Below, in pieces: positions 8,401 through 15,359 of a DNA stretch of 20,604 bases. Each line of letters begins with the position of its first letter. Position 1 is the first letter of the stretch. Both the position numbers and the translations under genes were made by a program. The notes beneath the pieces were generated by a model. It was not told where the DNA came from. It worked only from the letters and a program-made list of their open reading frames with translations, and made no database searches. Origin of the DNA: CAZQLW01 sp964639875 (GTDB lineage Archaea; Nanobdellota; Nanobdellia; Woesearchaeales; GW2011-AR9); the NCBI GenBank assembly GCA_964639875.1, contig CAZXEM010000012.1:1-20604 (forward strand), given 5' to 3'.

Positions 8401-11400
8401 TTAACAGTGCTCGCGGCCACACCCTCATCAAAAGTAGGAGCAGTGTTAGTAGCAATAGTAATACTTGAAGAGTTAGTCCAAGTACTCCAATCAGTACCAT
8501 CATAAAGTCTCACACTAAAAATCCAGACGTCATTATCACTGATGTTAGCTGAATCAATAGAGGTATAATTATCAAGAAGAGTTATTTGTGTTGAACTGTT
8601 ATACCATTGAGTTTCGTTACTAGATTCAGCATCATCATTAGCATCACTATAAGTCCAAGTACCACTCAAAGTACCATTACTTCTGTTCAAAGAATCGCTA
8701 GAGGTAATGTTTACTGAAGAAGCTGAGGGAGCAATGTTTTGAATAATAATACTAGCATTATTCCAATCAGTTTCATAGTCTGTTCCATCATAAGCATTTA
8801 CTGAACAAGTCCAGTTTTCTCCGGCAGTAGTATTACCAGAAGTTAAGTTTGCAATGTTCTCAATTGTGTCCGAAGTAAATGCAGAACTTTGCCCAGTTAA
8901 GTTTTCAACACCATCTTTATACCAGGTATAGTTTGCATAAACAGTTCCACCATCAGCATCAGTTATGTTAGTATAACAAGTTAAATTGTCAGCAGTATAA
9001 TTATTTACGGAAGTGGAGTTTAGAATTACCGAAATAGTATTAGGAACATTGTTGGGTACAGCAACAATAGTTAAGTCTGAACATACTTCCGCTCCATCTT
9101 CCGTACCATCATTAGGAGTTACACAAGCACTCCAATTATCGCCAACAGAAGTTTCTTGTGAAACAATTAAATCAGTTCTGTTCTGATAAATAGCAGACAT
9201 TTGTGCAGTACTTAATGTTTCATTAAAAAGTTTAAACCCATCAATACTTCCGTTAAGAGTTACCCCGAAATTAATGGAGTTTGCGTTCCCGGAATTTGTT
9301 ACAGAAGAACAACTACTATCAGTAGATCTTAAAACACCGTCCACATAAATTTTTGCCGCAGAACCATTATATGAGCCAACTACAAAATGCCAAGCAAGAT
9401 CATCAAAATAAGTTCCTTGAGCATCCCATTGTGCAAAACAAGTACCTGAACCTGCAAATCTGAAGTATATTGCATTTGAACCTTGGTCTGTTCTAAAAGC
9501 AAGTAACCACCCATTACTAGCAAAGTTTTCTTTATTTGCAATGGTAGCATAATCTGGTTGATTTGCAGCAGCATCATTTAACTTAACCCATGACATCACA
9601 GTAATATTTGTGGAAGGGTCTAAACTTCCATCAGCATTATCTGGAACGTATAATGAACTACTAGTTCCGGGAAAACTATAAGCTCCAAATCCATCATAAC
9701 CACCAGTAGAATTCCAAATAACACCGGATTGAACTGTTGTAACATTATTTTGATATGTAGAATAATCAGTACCATTCGAGTTACCATCTACTTCAAATGG
9801 TAAGTTAAGAACAGCAATACTAGTTCCATTTTTACGCCAGTCAGTAATGTTTTTAACTGTATCTGAATCATTATCTGCAACAGACCAGTAAGCGGTGATG
9901 TTCTCAGTAGTATAATTAGTTCCAAGAGTAGAATTAATTATCAGATTGCTAATTTCAGGAACATTATTTGGTGCAGTAATAACTACAGTATCATTTGTAC
10001 TCAAATTATCAAATGTTGAACCATCACATGTAATGTTATAATCATAAGTCCCAGAAGCATTAAAACTCCTATTATACTCGTAAAGTAAACTGGTGGCATT
10101 GTAACTCATGTTAAAGAAACTTCCCGCTGTATCATTAAAAGAAGTATTGCATTCTCCAACAATTACTTCTCCAGAACTGGAATTAGTATAATTTGCAAAG
10201 AAATTTAATTGTTCATCGGGATTAACAGTTTGACCTCCGAAAGGGAATCCGGCATCAGTTTCATCCCAAATAGTTAAATTAGCATTAAAATCTAATCCTC
10301 CCGCAAAACCACTGAAGCTAGTTACATTAAAAGCAATGTGGGTATTATTTTCTTCAAAAGTACCAACATAAGTAGTCCAATTATCACAAGAAAAATCTGT
10401 TCTGTTCCAACCATTACATTTGTAAATAGTGTTAATAGACAAACCATTTTTAGGAATAGTTAAAGTAATGTTGGTAGAGTTATAATCAAAACTTTCAAAG
10501 CCAATCAGTTTAGTCAAATTTTTAGCAGTTGTCGGCAGAGTACCATTAAAATCTACAACGTCTGGAACTATACTATTATTTGTTTTAGTCATATTTATTT
10601 CTTGGAAATATATCATTTCTCCACTCGCTAAAGTTATGTTTAATGAATGAACTTTATTTTGTCTGATTGGATAAATAAAGTCATTACTAGAGTTTGTACT
10701 TTGAGTGGAAAGAAGATAATCAAGATTATCATAAAGATCTATTGTTGTATTTACTTTGTTAGCATCATTATCTAAAATACTTAGACTAATGTTACTGTCT
10801 GGTTCGGCTAAATTAATGTCACCATGTAAACTGCTAGCAACAATACCATTGCTAGAATTATAAATATAAACTGGGTCCCATTTAACTGAAACACTATCTA
10901 AATCAGTTTCAATAACATAAATTGCATGGTATCTTCCTGTTCCAATTTGAGTTATGTTCTCAGGCAAGATTAAGTCACCAAGTAAAGATTCGTCCGGCTT
11001 TCTAACGGCAACAGTAATGTTTGGCGGATCATAAAGCGTACCATTTTTCTTAGTGGTAATATTCAAAACTGCAGCTTCACCTTTCATATACTTATTATCT
11101 GAACCTTCATTTAATGGATCTAAAACCATTGAGTAAACATCAATATCAACAACAGTATCATTAGAAACTTTATCCGTATGTAAAATCCCACTAGCGTTAA
11201 CCATTGTAAAATTAACTGTGATGTTATATCTTCCAAAATCATAAATTGTTTTATCAACACCGTAAATACAATCACCACTATCGTTAGTAGTGTTCGCACC
11301 AGCAAACGAATCGTTGAAAAAGAAACTACAATTTGCAGAAATAAAATGTGATGAATTGTAAAAGTCGTAAACTTTAGCAGTGATGTCAACCAAATTATCC

Positions 11401-14400
11401 ACTACACCTTTATCATCTTCACCAGTACCCCCATTTTTACCCCGAGATAATTCAGATAAATTAGCAGGACCAAGATAATCCATAACCATCACAAATTTAA
11501 CAGAGAAATTTTTACTAGCATTATTGTTAGTTTCGTTTGATTCCTCAATTTCGCTATCTGGATCTGCCCGAATATCAAAAGTATAATTTCCCCCAGTAGC
11601 TGTCCAATTAAATTGTAAATCAGTAGAGTTACTTTGAGTCAAATTTATTATTGTTGATTGGTTCAAAATATCATCAATATAAAATGAAATGGTTGCATTG
11701 GTAGCGTCCATGTTACCTAAATTCTCAACAGAATAATTCACCTCCACATTATCAGTTTCTTTAATCGTTCCGCTAGTGATATTAATATCCGTATCATTAA
11801 TTTTCAAATCTGGGAAGAGAGTGTTTGATAATACCACTGTTATAAGGGTACTATTTGTTAAGCTTAAATTAACTTCAGTAAAACCATCGTCATAGCCAGT
11901 TTTATTTGCCGAAATGTTATGCGGTGTGTGATAAGTTTTAACATAATTATTATCCATCTCGTATTCAGTTAAAGTTTGCCGAGGAATAGATCCATCAGCA
12001 GCACTGACATCTGTATAAGTATTAATATTACTGGAGTTAGAAACATTTACTGTCGCTCCACTTAAAGCGGAAGTACCATCAGTAATGTTAACATCTAAGA
12101 ACCATTTTAATAGATAATAAGAGCCAGCACCAGTAATATACATATCTCCTTGGTCCAAACTAGAATTAATAATAGTACAACCAGTAGAATCTTCACACCA
12201 AGTATCATTTGCTGCAGTTAGTGTACTAATTGTAACGTTAATGAGTGTATTATTATTTGCAGTGTCCCATTTAACTCCTTCTGCCCCAGAACCAATAGTG
12301 GTAATGTTAGTATCCCAAACCTCATTATGTTGAGCAGAGGTGTAAAAATAAAGCCCATCATCACCATCTCCTGAAGTCCAGAATTGACAATTTTTGATAA
12401 TGTTTTTCTCTTCTCCATTAATATCTAATCCGCGATTTGTAGTTCCGTTAACTAAATAATTCTGACAATCAAGAGTAACTTCATTACGAATAGTTGTTAG
12501 TTGTGAAGAGGGAGAAGTGTCATTAGTTAGGAAAATAGTTTGATTACCATTAACATTGTAATAAGCTTCTTGTAAAGTTTTGTAAACAGAGCCTTCATCA
12601 GTTGCTGTTGAAAAGTTGTACAAACTAGTTGTCAGGCTAGTATTGACATAAACACTAGAATTTGGAGTAGGACCACAATCATAACTAATCACTTCTATAA
12701 GGGGTATAGAATCGTTATAAAAATTCCCTATATTATTTACACAAAGGTTTGAAGTAACACTATTATCATCAATCCCCCTATCACCAAGAAATTGATTTTT
12801 TGAAATATTAGTACCTATAGTATTACCCAAAGTAGTTTCAATCGCTTCCGCGCCATAAGTACCTTCAAAAATATTTTCAGTAATGTTAGTATTAGTACTC
12901 TGAGAAAGATAAATCNNNNNNNNNNNNNNNNNNNNNNNNNNNNNNNNNNNNNNNNNNNNNNNNNNNNNNNNNNNNNNNNNNNNNNNNNNNNNNNNNNNNN
13001 NNNNNNNNNNNNNNNAGGTGTTGAAAACTGCGGTTCTTAAATCACGATAAGTAGCACTATCTCCACCCCAACTAAAAGTGTTCGCAGAAATGCTATGGTT
13101 AACATAAACTGTTCCGTTAGGTGTCGGACCACAATCATTTTCAGGAACTTCAACCGTTGAACCTCCAACCTCAACACTGCCGTTATAATAATTCCCATAA
13201 GAATTTTGGAAACAAAAATCATTATTACCATTAGCGTCATATAACCCACCATAACCAACAAAATAATTTCCCCAAATGATATTGTTAGTAGACCAACCAT
13301 CCAAATAAATACCAGATACATCATAATCTCCTTCAAAAGTATTATTGGTGATGTTAGAATAAGTGGCCCCAACTAAATAAATACCATAATCATCAGTTGC
13401 ACCGCCATAAAAAGTATTGTTAGCTATTACTGCTGAAATAACTTCAATATTTATTCCTTGAGTATTATTAGCTAAGGTATTATTGATAATTGTATAATTC
13501 TCAGTATCACTTCCAGCATTGTTTATTTGGATACCATAAGTGAAATTATTGACCACACAATTTTGAATAGTATTATTGTCTCCAACAAGATCAATTATTC
13601 CGTAATCTCCCGCACCTTTATCACCATTAATAGAATAACCGTCACAATCTAAAATAATATTACTAGTGTTAAAGATAAAACAATCTCCAGTAGTAACTAC
13701 ATCTTGGTCCATGGTAGTATCTTCATTAATAGTAGAACAATTAACAAGAGGAAGAGCTTTAACCGTAACAGTATTACTACACGCCTCTGCACCATCTTCA
13801 GAACCATTATTTGGTGTTACGCAAGCTTGCCAAGCATCATTAACAGAAGTTTCTTGTGAAACAACCAAATCAGTTCTGTTGTTGTATAAAGCAACAATTT
13901 GTTCTTCAGACAGACTATAATTAAAAACTAAAATCTCGTCTAAATAACCACCATAACTTTCACCACCATTGTCATGAGCAATACGATTAATGTTCATCCC
14001 CGGAAGAGTACCAAAGACTTTATCCACAGTACCATTAATGTAAAAAGTCATATTGGTATCATTATTAATAACAGCAATATGATGCCATTTATTTAATCCA
14101 AGAGTTGCCGTACCTAAATTATCACCACTACTATAATAATCAAGAACATTAGCTTTAGTATAAAGTCCCAAAGCTCCAGACTGAGTGATTAGTCCACCAT
14201 AAGTATCGGAACCTGTCGGATACATCCAGAAAACAAGAGTGAAATTTTGACCAATATTTATAGGGTTGGCAGAATAATCAATATTCTGTCCATTATTAAC
14301 AAATAAGTAAGATCCTTTTCCATCATAACCGCCAGTAGAGTTCCAGGTTGGACCAGTAACAACACCAGAAAAGTTGTAACTAGAATAATCTTTGGTATAA

Positions 14401-14918
14401 GTAGAATTACTTCCACCTTCAAAAGGAAGGTTTAATACGGTTGTTGAATTAGCATTCAATTTCCAATCTATTATAGTTTTATTACCAGCACCTTCATAAT
14501 AAGTCACAGATAAATTTTCATTAATTCTGTCTCCTAATGAGGATGAATTTAATATTGGAGTCTCTCCATCACCTAAGCCAGAACCTAAAATACCAATTAA
14601 AGGTTCAGAAGAACTGCCCTCATTCTGGATACCAACAGCTGCTCCGGTTAACAAGCTACCTGATGGTTCACTCTTAATACTTTCAACAAATAAAGATCCT
14701 ATTTCTTCAAAATTGAAAAAATTAAAGCGACTTTGATCAATAACGGAGGTGTCTTGACCAAGGGTGGTGGTTTCAAAACTGAAATCAAAGCCGCCTAAAG
14801 AAAATAATGTTAAAACTGAGAAAAGAAGCATTAGAGCTAAGATTATTCTCTCTTTAAGTATACTCCCTTGAGACACTTTACTTATCCTCTTCCAGTCCTT
14901 TCTCTTTTTATTAATCAT
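5418..14918 (-). CDS. Giant modular surface protein with LamG, beta-helix, CARDB and cadherin-like domains, 3166 aa
   Basis: Residues 1-22 are basic and about 24-43 form an N-terminal hydrophobic segment. A Gly/Ser region with SLLTGAAVG (88-96) follows. Visible modules in order: LamG/jellyroll (about 155-345); parallel beta-helix with N-x-T-rich rungs (about 390 to 950, broken by the N gap at 635-668); CARDB-like domain (about 1030-1140) with 12 N-x-S/T sequons in roughly 100 residues; a second LamG (about 1690-1920); Ig-like modules; two cadherin/dystroglycan-type modules with Cys pairs; a Ser/Gly then GDTT-repeat linker; a membrane-proximal alpha/beta region with a coiled coil near 2710-2750; one transmembrane helix (about 2961-2983); and a Lys-rich tail of about 180 residues. 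Likely a heavily glycosylated adhesin or S-layer-associated protein. The ATG overlaps the regulator's stop codon by ATGA and has a good Shine-Dalgarno site. The ligand is unknown. Confidence 0.88.
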   Translation of the reverse strand: MINKKRKDWKRISKVSQGSILKERIILALMLLFSVLTLFSLGGFDFSFETTTLGQDTSVIDQSRFNFFNFEEIGSLFVESIKSEPSGSLLTGAAVGIQNEGSSSEPLIGILGSGLGDGETPILNSSSLGDRINENLSVTYYEGAGNKTIIDWKLNANSTTVLNLPFEGGSNSTYTKDYSSYNFSGVVTGPTWNSTGGYDGKGSYLFVNNGQNIDYSANPINIGQNFTLVFWMYPTGSDTYGGLITQSGALGLYTKANVLDYYSSGDNLGTATLGLNKWHHIAVINNDTNMTFYINGTVDKVFGTLPGMNINRIAHDNGGESYGGYLDEILVFNYSLSEEQIVALYNNRTDLVVSQETSVNDAWQACVTPNNGSEDGAEACSNTVTVKALPLVNCSTINEDTTMDQDVVTTGDCFIFNTSNIILDCDGYSINGDKGAGDYGIIDLVGDNNTIQNCVVNNFTYGIQINNAGSDTENYTIINNTLANNTQGINIEVISAVIANNTFYGGATDDYGIYLVGATYSNITNNTFEGDYDVSGIYLDGWSTNNIIWGNYFVGYGGLYDANGNNDFCFQNSYGNYYNGSVEVGGSTVEVPENDCGPTPNGTVYVNHSISANTFSWGGDSATYRDLRTAVFNTXXXXXXXXXXXXXXXXXXXXXXXXXXXXXXXXXXIYLSQSTNTNITENIFEGTYGAEAIETTLGNTIGTNISKNQFLGDRGIDDNSVTSNLCVNNIGNFYNDSIPLIEVISYDCGPTPNSSVYVNTSLTTSLYNFSTATDEGSVYKTLQEAYYNVNGNQTIFLTNDTSPSSQLTTIRNEVTLDCQNYLVNGTTNRGLDINGEEKNIIKNCQFWTSGDGDDGLYFYTSAQHNEVWDTNITTIGSGAEGVKWDTANNNTLINVTISTLTAANDTWCEDSTGCTIINSSLDQGDMYITGAGSYYLLKWFLDVNITDGTSALSGATVNVSNSSNINTYTDVSAADGSIPRQTLTEYEMDNNYVKTYHTPHNISANKTGYDDGFTEVNLSLTNSTLITVVLSNTLFPDLKINDTDINITSGTIKETDNVEVNYSVENLGNMDATNATISFYIDDILNQSTIINLTQSNSTDLQFNWTATGGNYTFDIRADPDSEIEESNETNNNASKNFSVKFVMVMDYLGPANLSELSRGKNGGTGEDDKGVVDNLVDITAKVYDFYNSSHFISANCSFFFNDSFAGANTTNDSGDCIYGVDKTIYDFGRYNITVNFTMVNASGILHTDKVSNDTVVDIDVYSMVLDPLNEGSDNKYMKGEAAVLNITTKKNGTLYDPPNITVAVRKPDESLLGDLILPENITQIGTGRYHAIYVIETDLDSVSVKWDPVYIYNSSNGIVASSLHGDINLAEPDSNISLSILDNDANKVNTTIDLYDNLDYLLSTQSTNSSNDFIYPIRQNKVHSLNITLASGEMIYFQEINMTKTNNSIVPDVVDFNGTLPTTAKNLTKLIGFESFDYNSTNITLTIPKNGLSINTIYKCNGWNRTDFSCDNWTTYVGTFEENNTHIAFNVTSFSGFAGGLDFNANLTIWDETDAGFPFGGQTVNPDEQLNFFANYTNSSSGEVIVGECNTSFNDTAGSFFNMSYNATSLLYEYNRSFNASGTYDYNITCDGSTFDNLSTNDTVVITAPNNVPEISNLIINSTLGTNYTTENITAYWSVADNDSDTVKNITDWRKNGTSIAVLNLPFEVDGNSNGTDYSTYQNNVTTVQSGVIWNSTGGYDGFGAYSFPGTSSSLYVPDNADGSLDPSTNITVMSWVKLNDAAANQPDYATIANKENFASNGWLLAFRTDQGSNAIYFRFAGSGTCFAQWDAQGTYFDDLAWHFVVGSYNGSAAKIYVDGVLRSTDSSCSSVTNSGNANSINFGVTLNGSIDGFKLFNETLSTAQMSAIYQNRTDLIVSQETSVGDNWSACVTPNDGTEDGAEVCSDLTIVAVPNNVPNTISVILNSTSVNNYTADNLTCYTNITDADGGTVYANYTWYKDGVENLTGQSSAFTSDTIENIANLTSGNTTAGENWTCSVNAYDGTDYETDWNNASIIIQNIAPSASSVNITSSDSLNRSNGTLSGTWTYSDANDDAESSNETQWYNSSTQITLLDNYTSIDSANISDNDVWIFSVRLYDGTDWSTWTNSSSITIATNTAPTFDEGVAASTVNSSLSFNYDVNCSDVDSDTITYYDNTSLFNINSSNGYINDTPVESEVGIYNINISCSDGTVNTSQTLIYTVNDGTSPTFSSATNTSLNFKRYENFTANLTIDDFTLDDYIFSTNATGTWINGSATDMVAAAQYNASTDTNISLAQGNQICWYYWANDSSGNSNQSTTECFTVVNTAPVFDNFQSTQTVNSGQTLSYDLNCSDTDGDTITYYDNTSLFNINSATGVISDTPDLDDAGIYNVNISCGDGNINTSQNMIYTVTGVPNVTLVSPATAYSDTDVRTTTNLTFSCNASDDQKLENISLYIAKTGAQAFSLNQSTNVSGTANETNWSLSLGQGTYTWNCLSYDNDSNEGRFETNSTAVLSYTAPSSSSSSSGGGGGGSSTGDTTGDTTGDTTGDTTGDDTTTDRTTTDRTTTDEPTTDPVVEDITDIETDFEIIRQKLDFRYIRFEPPTPDDVTQKTVTGDPDTTSGDGDTGGDATAGRAITLPVRGEVVTEPINVVKEFTLSLRNGGGKPIKIKPIVSDLELVDLPNQDHFKEKLKLELLKENYGAEEFEEKLNERIQLEQLKEQQNIKQLITNKYFTFAGDTEFGINGFVSVYNPVSGSLLKTKVVEEEIIVKAGQTLEQKVTVVGGISLKSKKVKLGLESVGEILSESEIEVTEKSSIGSAVEVDIINDLIELYVTVPSTSENYLEMNNSDYLFEVEIIKDSNMSSKMVELYGPFTIKSGEGFVFTQGIKYDYLQHYGNHLVKMKIFKDSELVAQNEFNVNFGNEKALVGLSIGRRLLKTGVDFSWLWLLLVCLSILGFAGYTFHNNLRWLGSQKVYTAPKVVLGVPKSSSPESSPEVSTTKIVGRKSKQALPKVLPLPIPSIKERAHSKTKWGGLLSTKDKAENVYQKLKLLRKERKSSKINREHDSKILDLSLKAREIQRDLKKKSLDPVKEKKIYREMESLLSYFHDWHEKIKVKKKSKKANKTKPKLGIKEKLKRIAKSGKNKK
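5970..6086 (-). other. WLW membrane-anchor segment (copy in the first giant protein)
   Basis: These 39 codons begin ALVGLSIGRRLLKTG, continue VDFSWLW and end GFAGYTFH. The segment aligns, with one gap, to two segments in the second giant protein (ALVGKAW...VDLTWLW...GAYTHH and ALSGQAW...VDLTWLW...GAYTHH). The conserved positions extend beyond generic hydrophobicity into the polar flanks, so this looks like a homologous anchor rather than convergent membrane helices. Confidence 0.65.
7206..7253 (-). repeat. Four-copy 12-bp repeat encoding GDTT
   Basis: The protein linker reads G-D-T-T four times in a row, each encoded by 12 bp with only synonymous differences. It is followed at 7150-7202 by degenerate TTTDR units and flanked on the N-terminal side by Ser and Gly runs. 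It is a flexible spacer whose copy number could vary by slippage. Confidence 0.85.
7623..7850 (-). repeat. Cadherin/dystroglycan-like module, copy A
   Basis: This encodes a domain with YDLNCSDTDGDTITYYDN, SLFNIN and NISCGDG, the two Cys being likely disulfide partners. It is strongly similar in DNA and protein to copy B in the same gene and copy C in the second giant gene. Confidence 0.75.
8195..8408 (-). repeat. Cadherin/dystroglycan-like module, copy B
   Basis: This encodes YDVNCSDVDSDTITYYDN, SLFNINSSNGYINDT and NISCSDG. It is the closest relative of the module at 18365-18585 in the other giant gene; long stretches of the two DNA sequences are identical. Confidence 0.75.
9120..9845 (-). 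repeat. LamG cassette, second copy
   Basis: The cassette starts at VLNLPFE, contains WNSTGGYDG, and ends with NRTDLIVSQETSV followed by the W-x-A-C-V-T-P-N tail. The copy at 13815-14470 has the same start, centre and end. Its last 65 bp or so are close to identical in DNA, so this is an internal duplication. Confidence 0.75.
12916..13015. other. Assembly gap (100 N) inside the giant gene
   Basis: Exactly 100 N, the conventional placeholder for a gap of unknown size. It lies in the beta-helix region between two similar rung modules (both with CGPTPN-x-[ST]-V-Y-V-N), so a collapsed repeat is the likely cause. The true protein length is therefore uncertain. The reading frame happens to stay open through it. 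Confidence 0.95.
13815..14470 (-). repeat. LamG cassette, first copy
   Basis: This matches the cassette at 9120-9845: VLNLPFE at the start, WNSTGGYDG in the middle, NRTDLVVSQETSV and W-x-A-C-V-T-P-N at the end. Confidence 0.75.
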
Positions 14919-15187
14919 ATTTTACCAATCACCTTATCATAAACGTCCAGCAATTGCTTTAGTTCTTTTACTTTCAAAGAATAATATTTGTAAGGAAACT
15001 CTTTACGCACGTTCAAAAAGTCAAGATCGTAAAGTAATTTAAGATGACGAGAAGCAAGAGAAACAGAGATTTTAGTTTTTTCAGCGATTTCTTTGACGGT
15101 AAGTTCATTATCAGCCAATAATCTTAGAATCTGCCTTCTAGAAAAAGCACTAATCGCTCTAGACAACTTCTCTTCCTTATACTCCAT
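14915..15187 (-). CDS. ArsR-like winged-helix transcriptional regulator, 90 aa
   Basis: A small DNA-binding protein of the ArsR-type winged helix-turn-helix fold. Visible are a dimerisation-type first helix (EEKLSRAISAFSRRQILRLL), the HTH LTVKEIAEKTKISVSLASRHLKLLYD with S-x-A-S-R-H-L-K in the recognition helix, a wing ending KYYSLK, and a C-terminal helix. No Cys metal-sensing motif is present, so it is not a classic metal sensor. An upstream TTG at 15274 would add 29 residues, but a TATA box centred 29 bp before the ATG at 15187 and a palindrome inside the extension favour the ATG. Its stop codon overlaps the start of the giant surface gene (ATGA), and its last codons contain that gene's Shine-Dalgarno site. 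It probably controls itself and the surface protein; the inducing signal is unknown. Confidence 0.88.
   Translation of the reverse strand: MEYKEEKLSRAISAFSRRQILRLLADNELTVKEIAEKTKISVSLASRHLKLLYDLDFLNVRKEFPYKYYSLKVKELKQLLDVYDKVIGKI
14928..14934 (-). promoter_or_regulatory. Internal Shine-Dalgarno site for the giant surface gene
   Basis: The minus strand reads AGGTGAT, a seven-base match to the complement of the archaeal 16S rRNA 3' end, with a 9-nt spacer to the ATG at 14918. It lies within the codons for the regulator's last residues, which fits reinitiation or coupling on one transcript. Confidence 0.75.
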
Positions 15188-15212
15188 CGATAAGCTAAAG
15201 AAAGTGTTTTCC

Positions 15213-15220
15213 TTTATAAA
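15213..15220 (-). promoter_or_regulatory. TATA box of the regulator/giant-protein operon
   Basis: TTTATAAA is centred 29-30 bp upstream of the ATG at 15187, with purine-rich sequence after it. It predicts a leaderless mRNA for the regulator, with the 9.5-kb surface gene as the second cistron. Confidence 0.65.
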
Positions 15221-15228
15221 CTTTACGA

Positions 15229-15255
15229 GTTGTGAAGTTTCACAACCATGAAACT
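15229..15255. promoter_or_regulatory. Candidate operator: overlapping inverted repeats upstream of the TATA box
   Basis: Positions 15229-15246 are a perfect 8-bp inverted repeat around a 2-bp centre (GTTGTGAA-GT-TTCACAAC). An overlapping pair, AGTTTCA at 15236-15242 and TGAAACT at 15249-15255, shares one arm. Three related half-sites of the GTGAA/TTCAC type are thus packed into 27 bp, starting 8 bp upstream of the TATA box. The dyad symmetry suits a winged-helix dimer such as the adjacent regulator. Confidence 0.55.
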
Positions 15256-15287
15256 CTAAAATAAAAGAAATCAATTAAAATGGATTT

Positions 15288-15314
15288 GAAAATGGAAAAT
15301 GGAAAATGGAAAAC
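15288..15314 (+). repeat. Heptanucleotide tandem repeat GAAAATG
   Basis: Three exact copies (15288-15308) plus a partial fourth lie between the GTPase stop codon and the regulator's promoter. On the minus strand they read CATTTTC. They could be a slippage-prone spacer. Confidence 0.7.
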
Positions 15315-15359
15315 ATAACCTCACAAAATAATAAAATAGTAAAGAATCAAATATTAAAA

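Noticed and set aside
5418..14918. CRISPR-like or mobile-element origin for the repeats in the giant gene
   Set aside because: The repeats are in-frame protein modules and linker codons without regular spacers, terminal inverted repeats or transposase genes.
15188..15274. TTG start at 15274 giving a 119-aa regulator
   Set aside because: The extension covers the TATA box and the palindromic operator, and the winged-helix homology begins only after the ATG at 15187.
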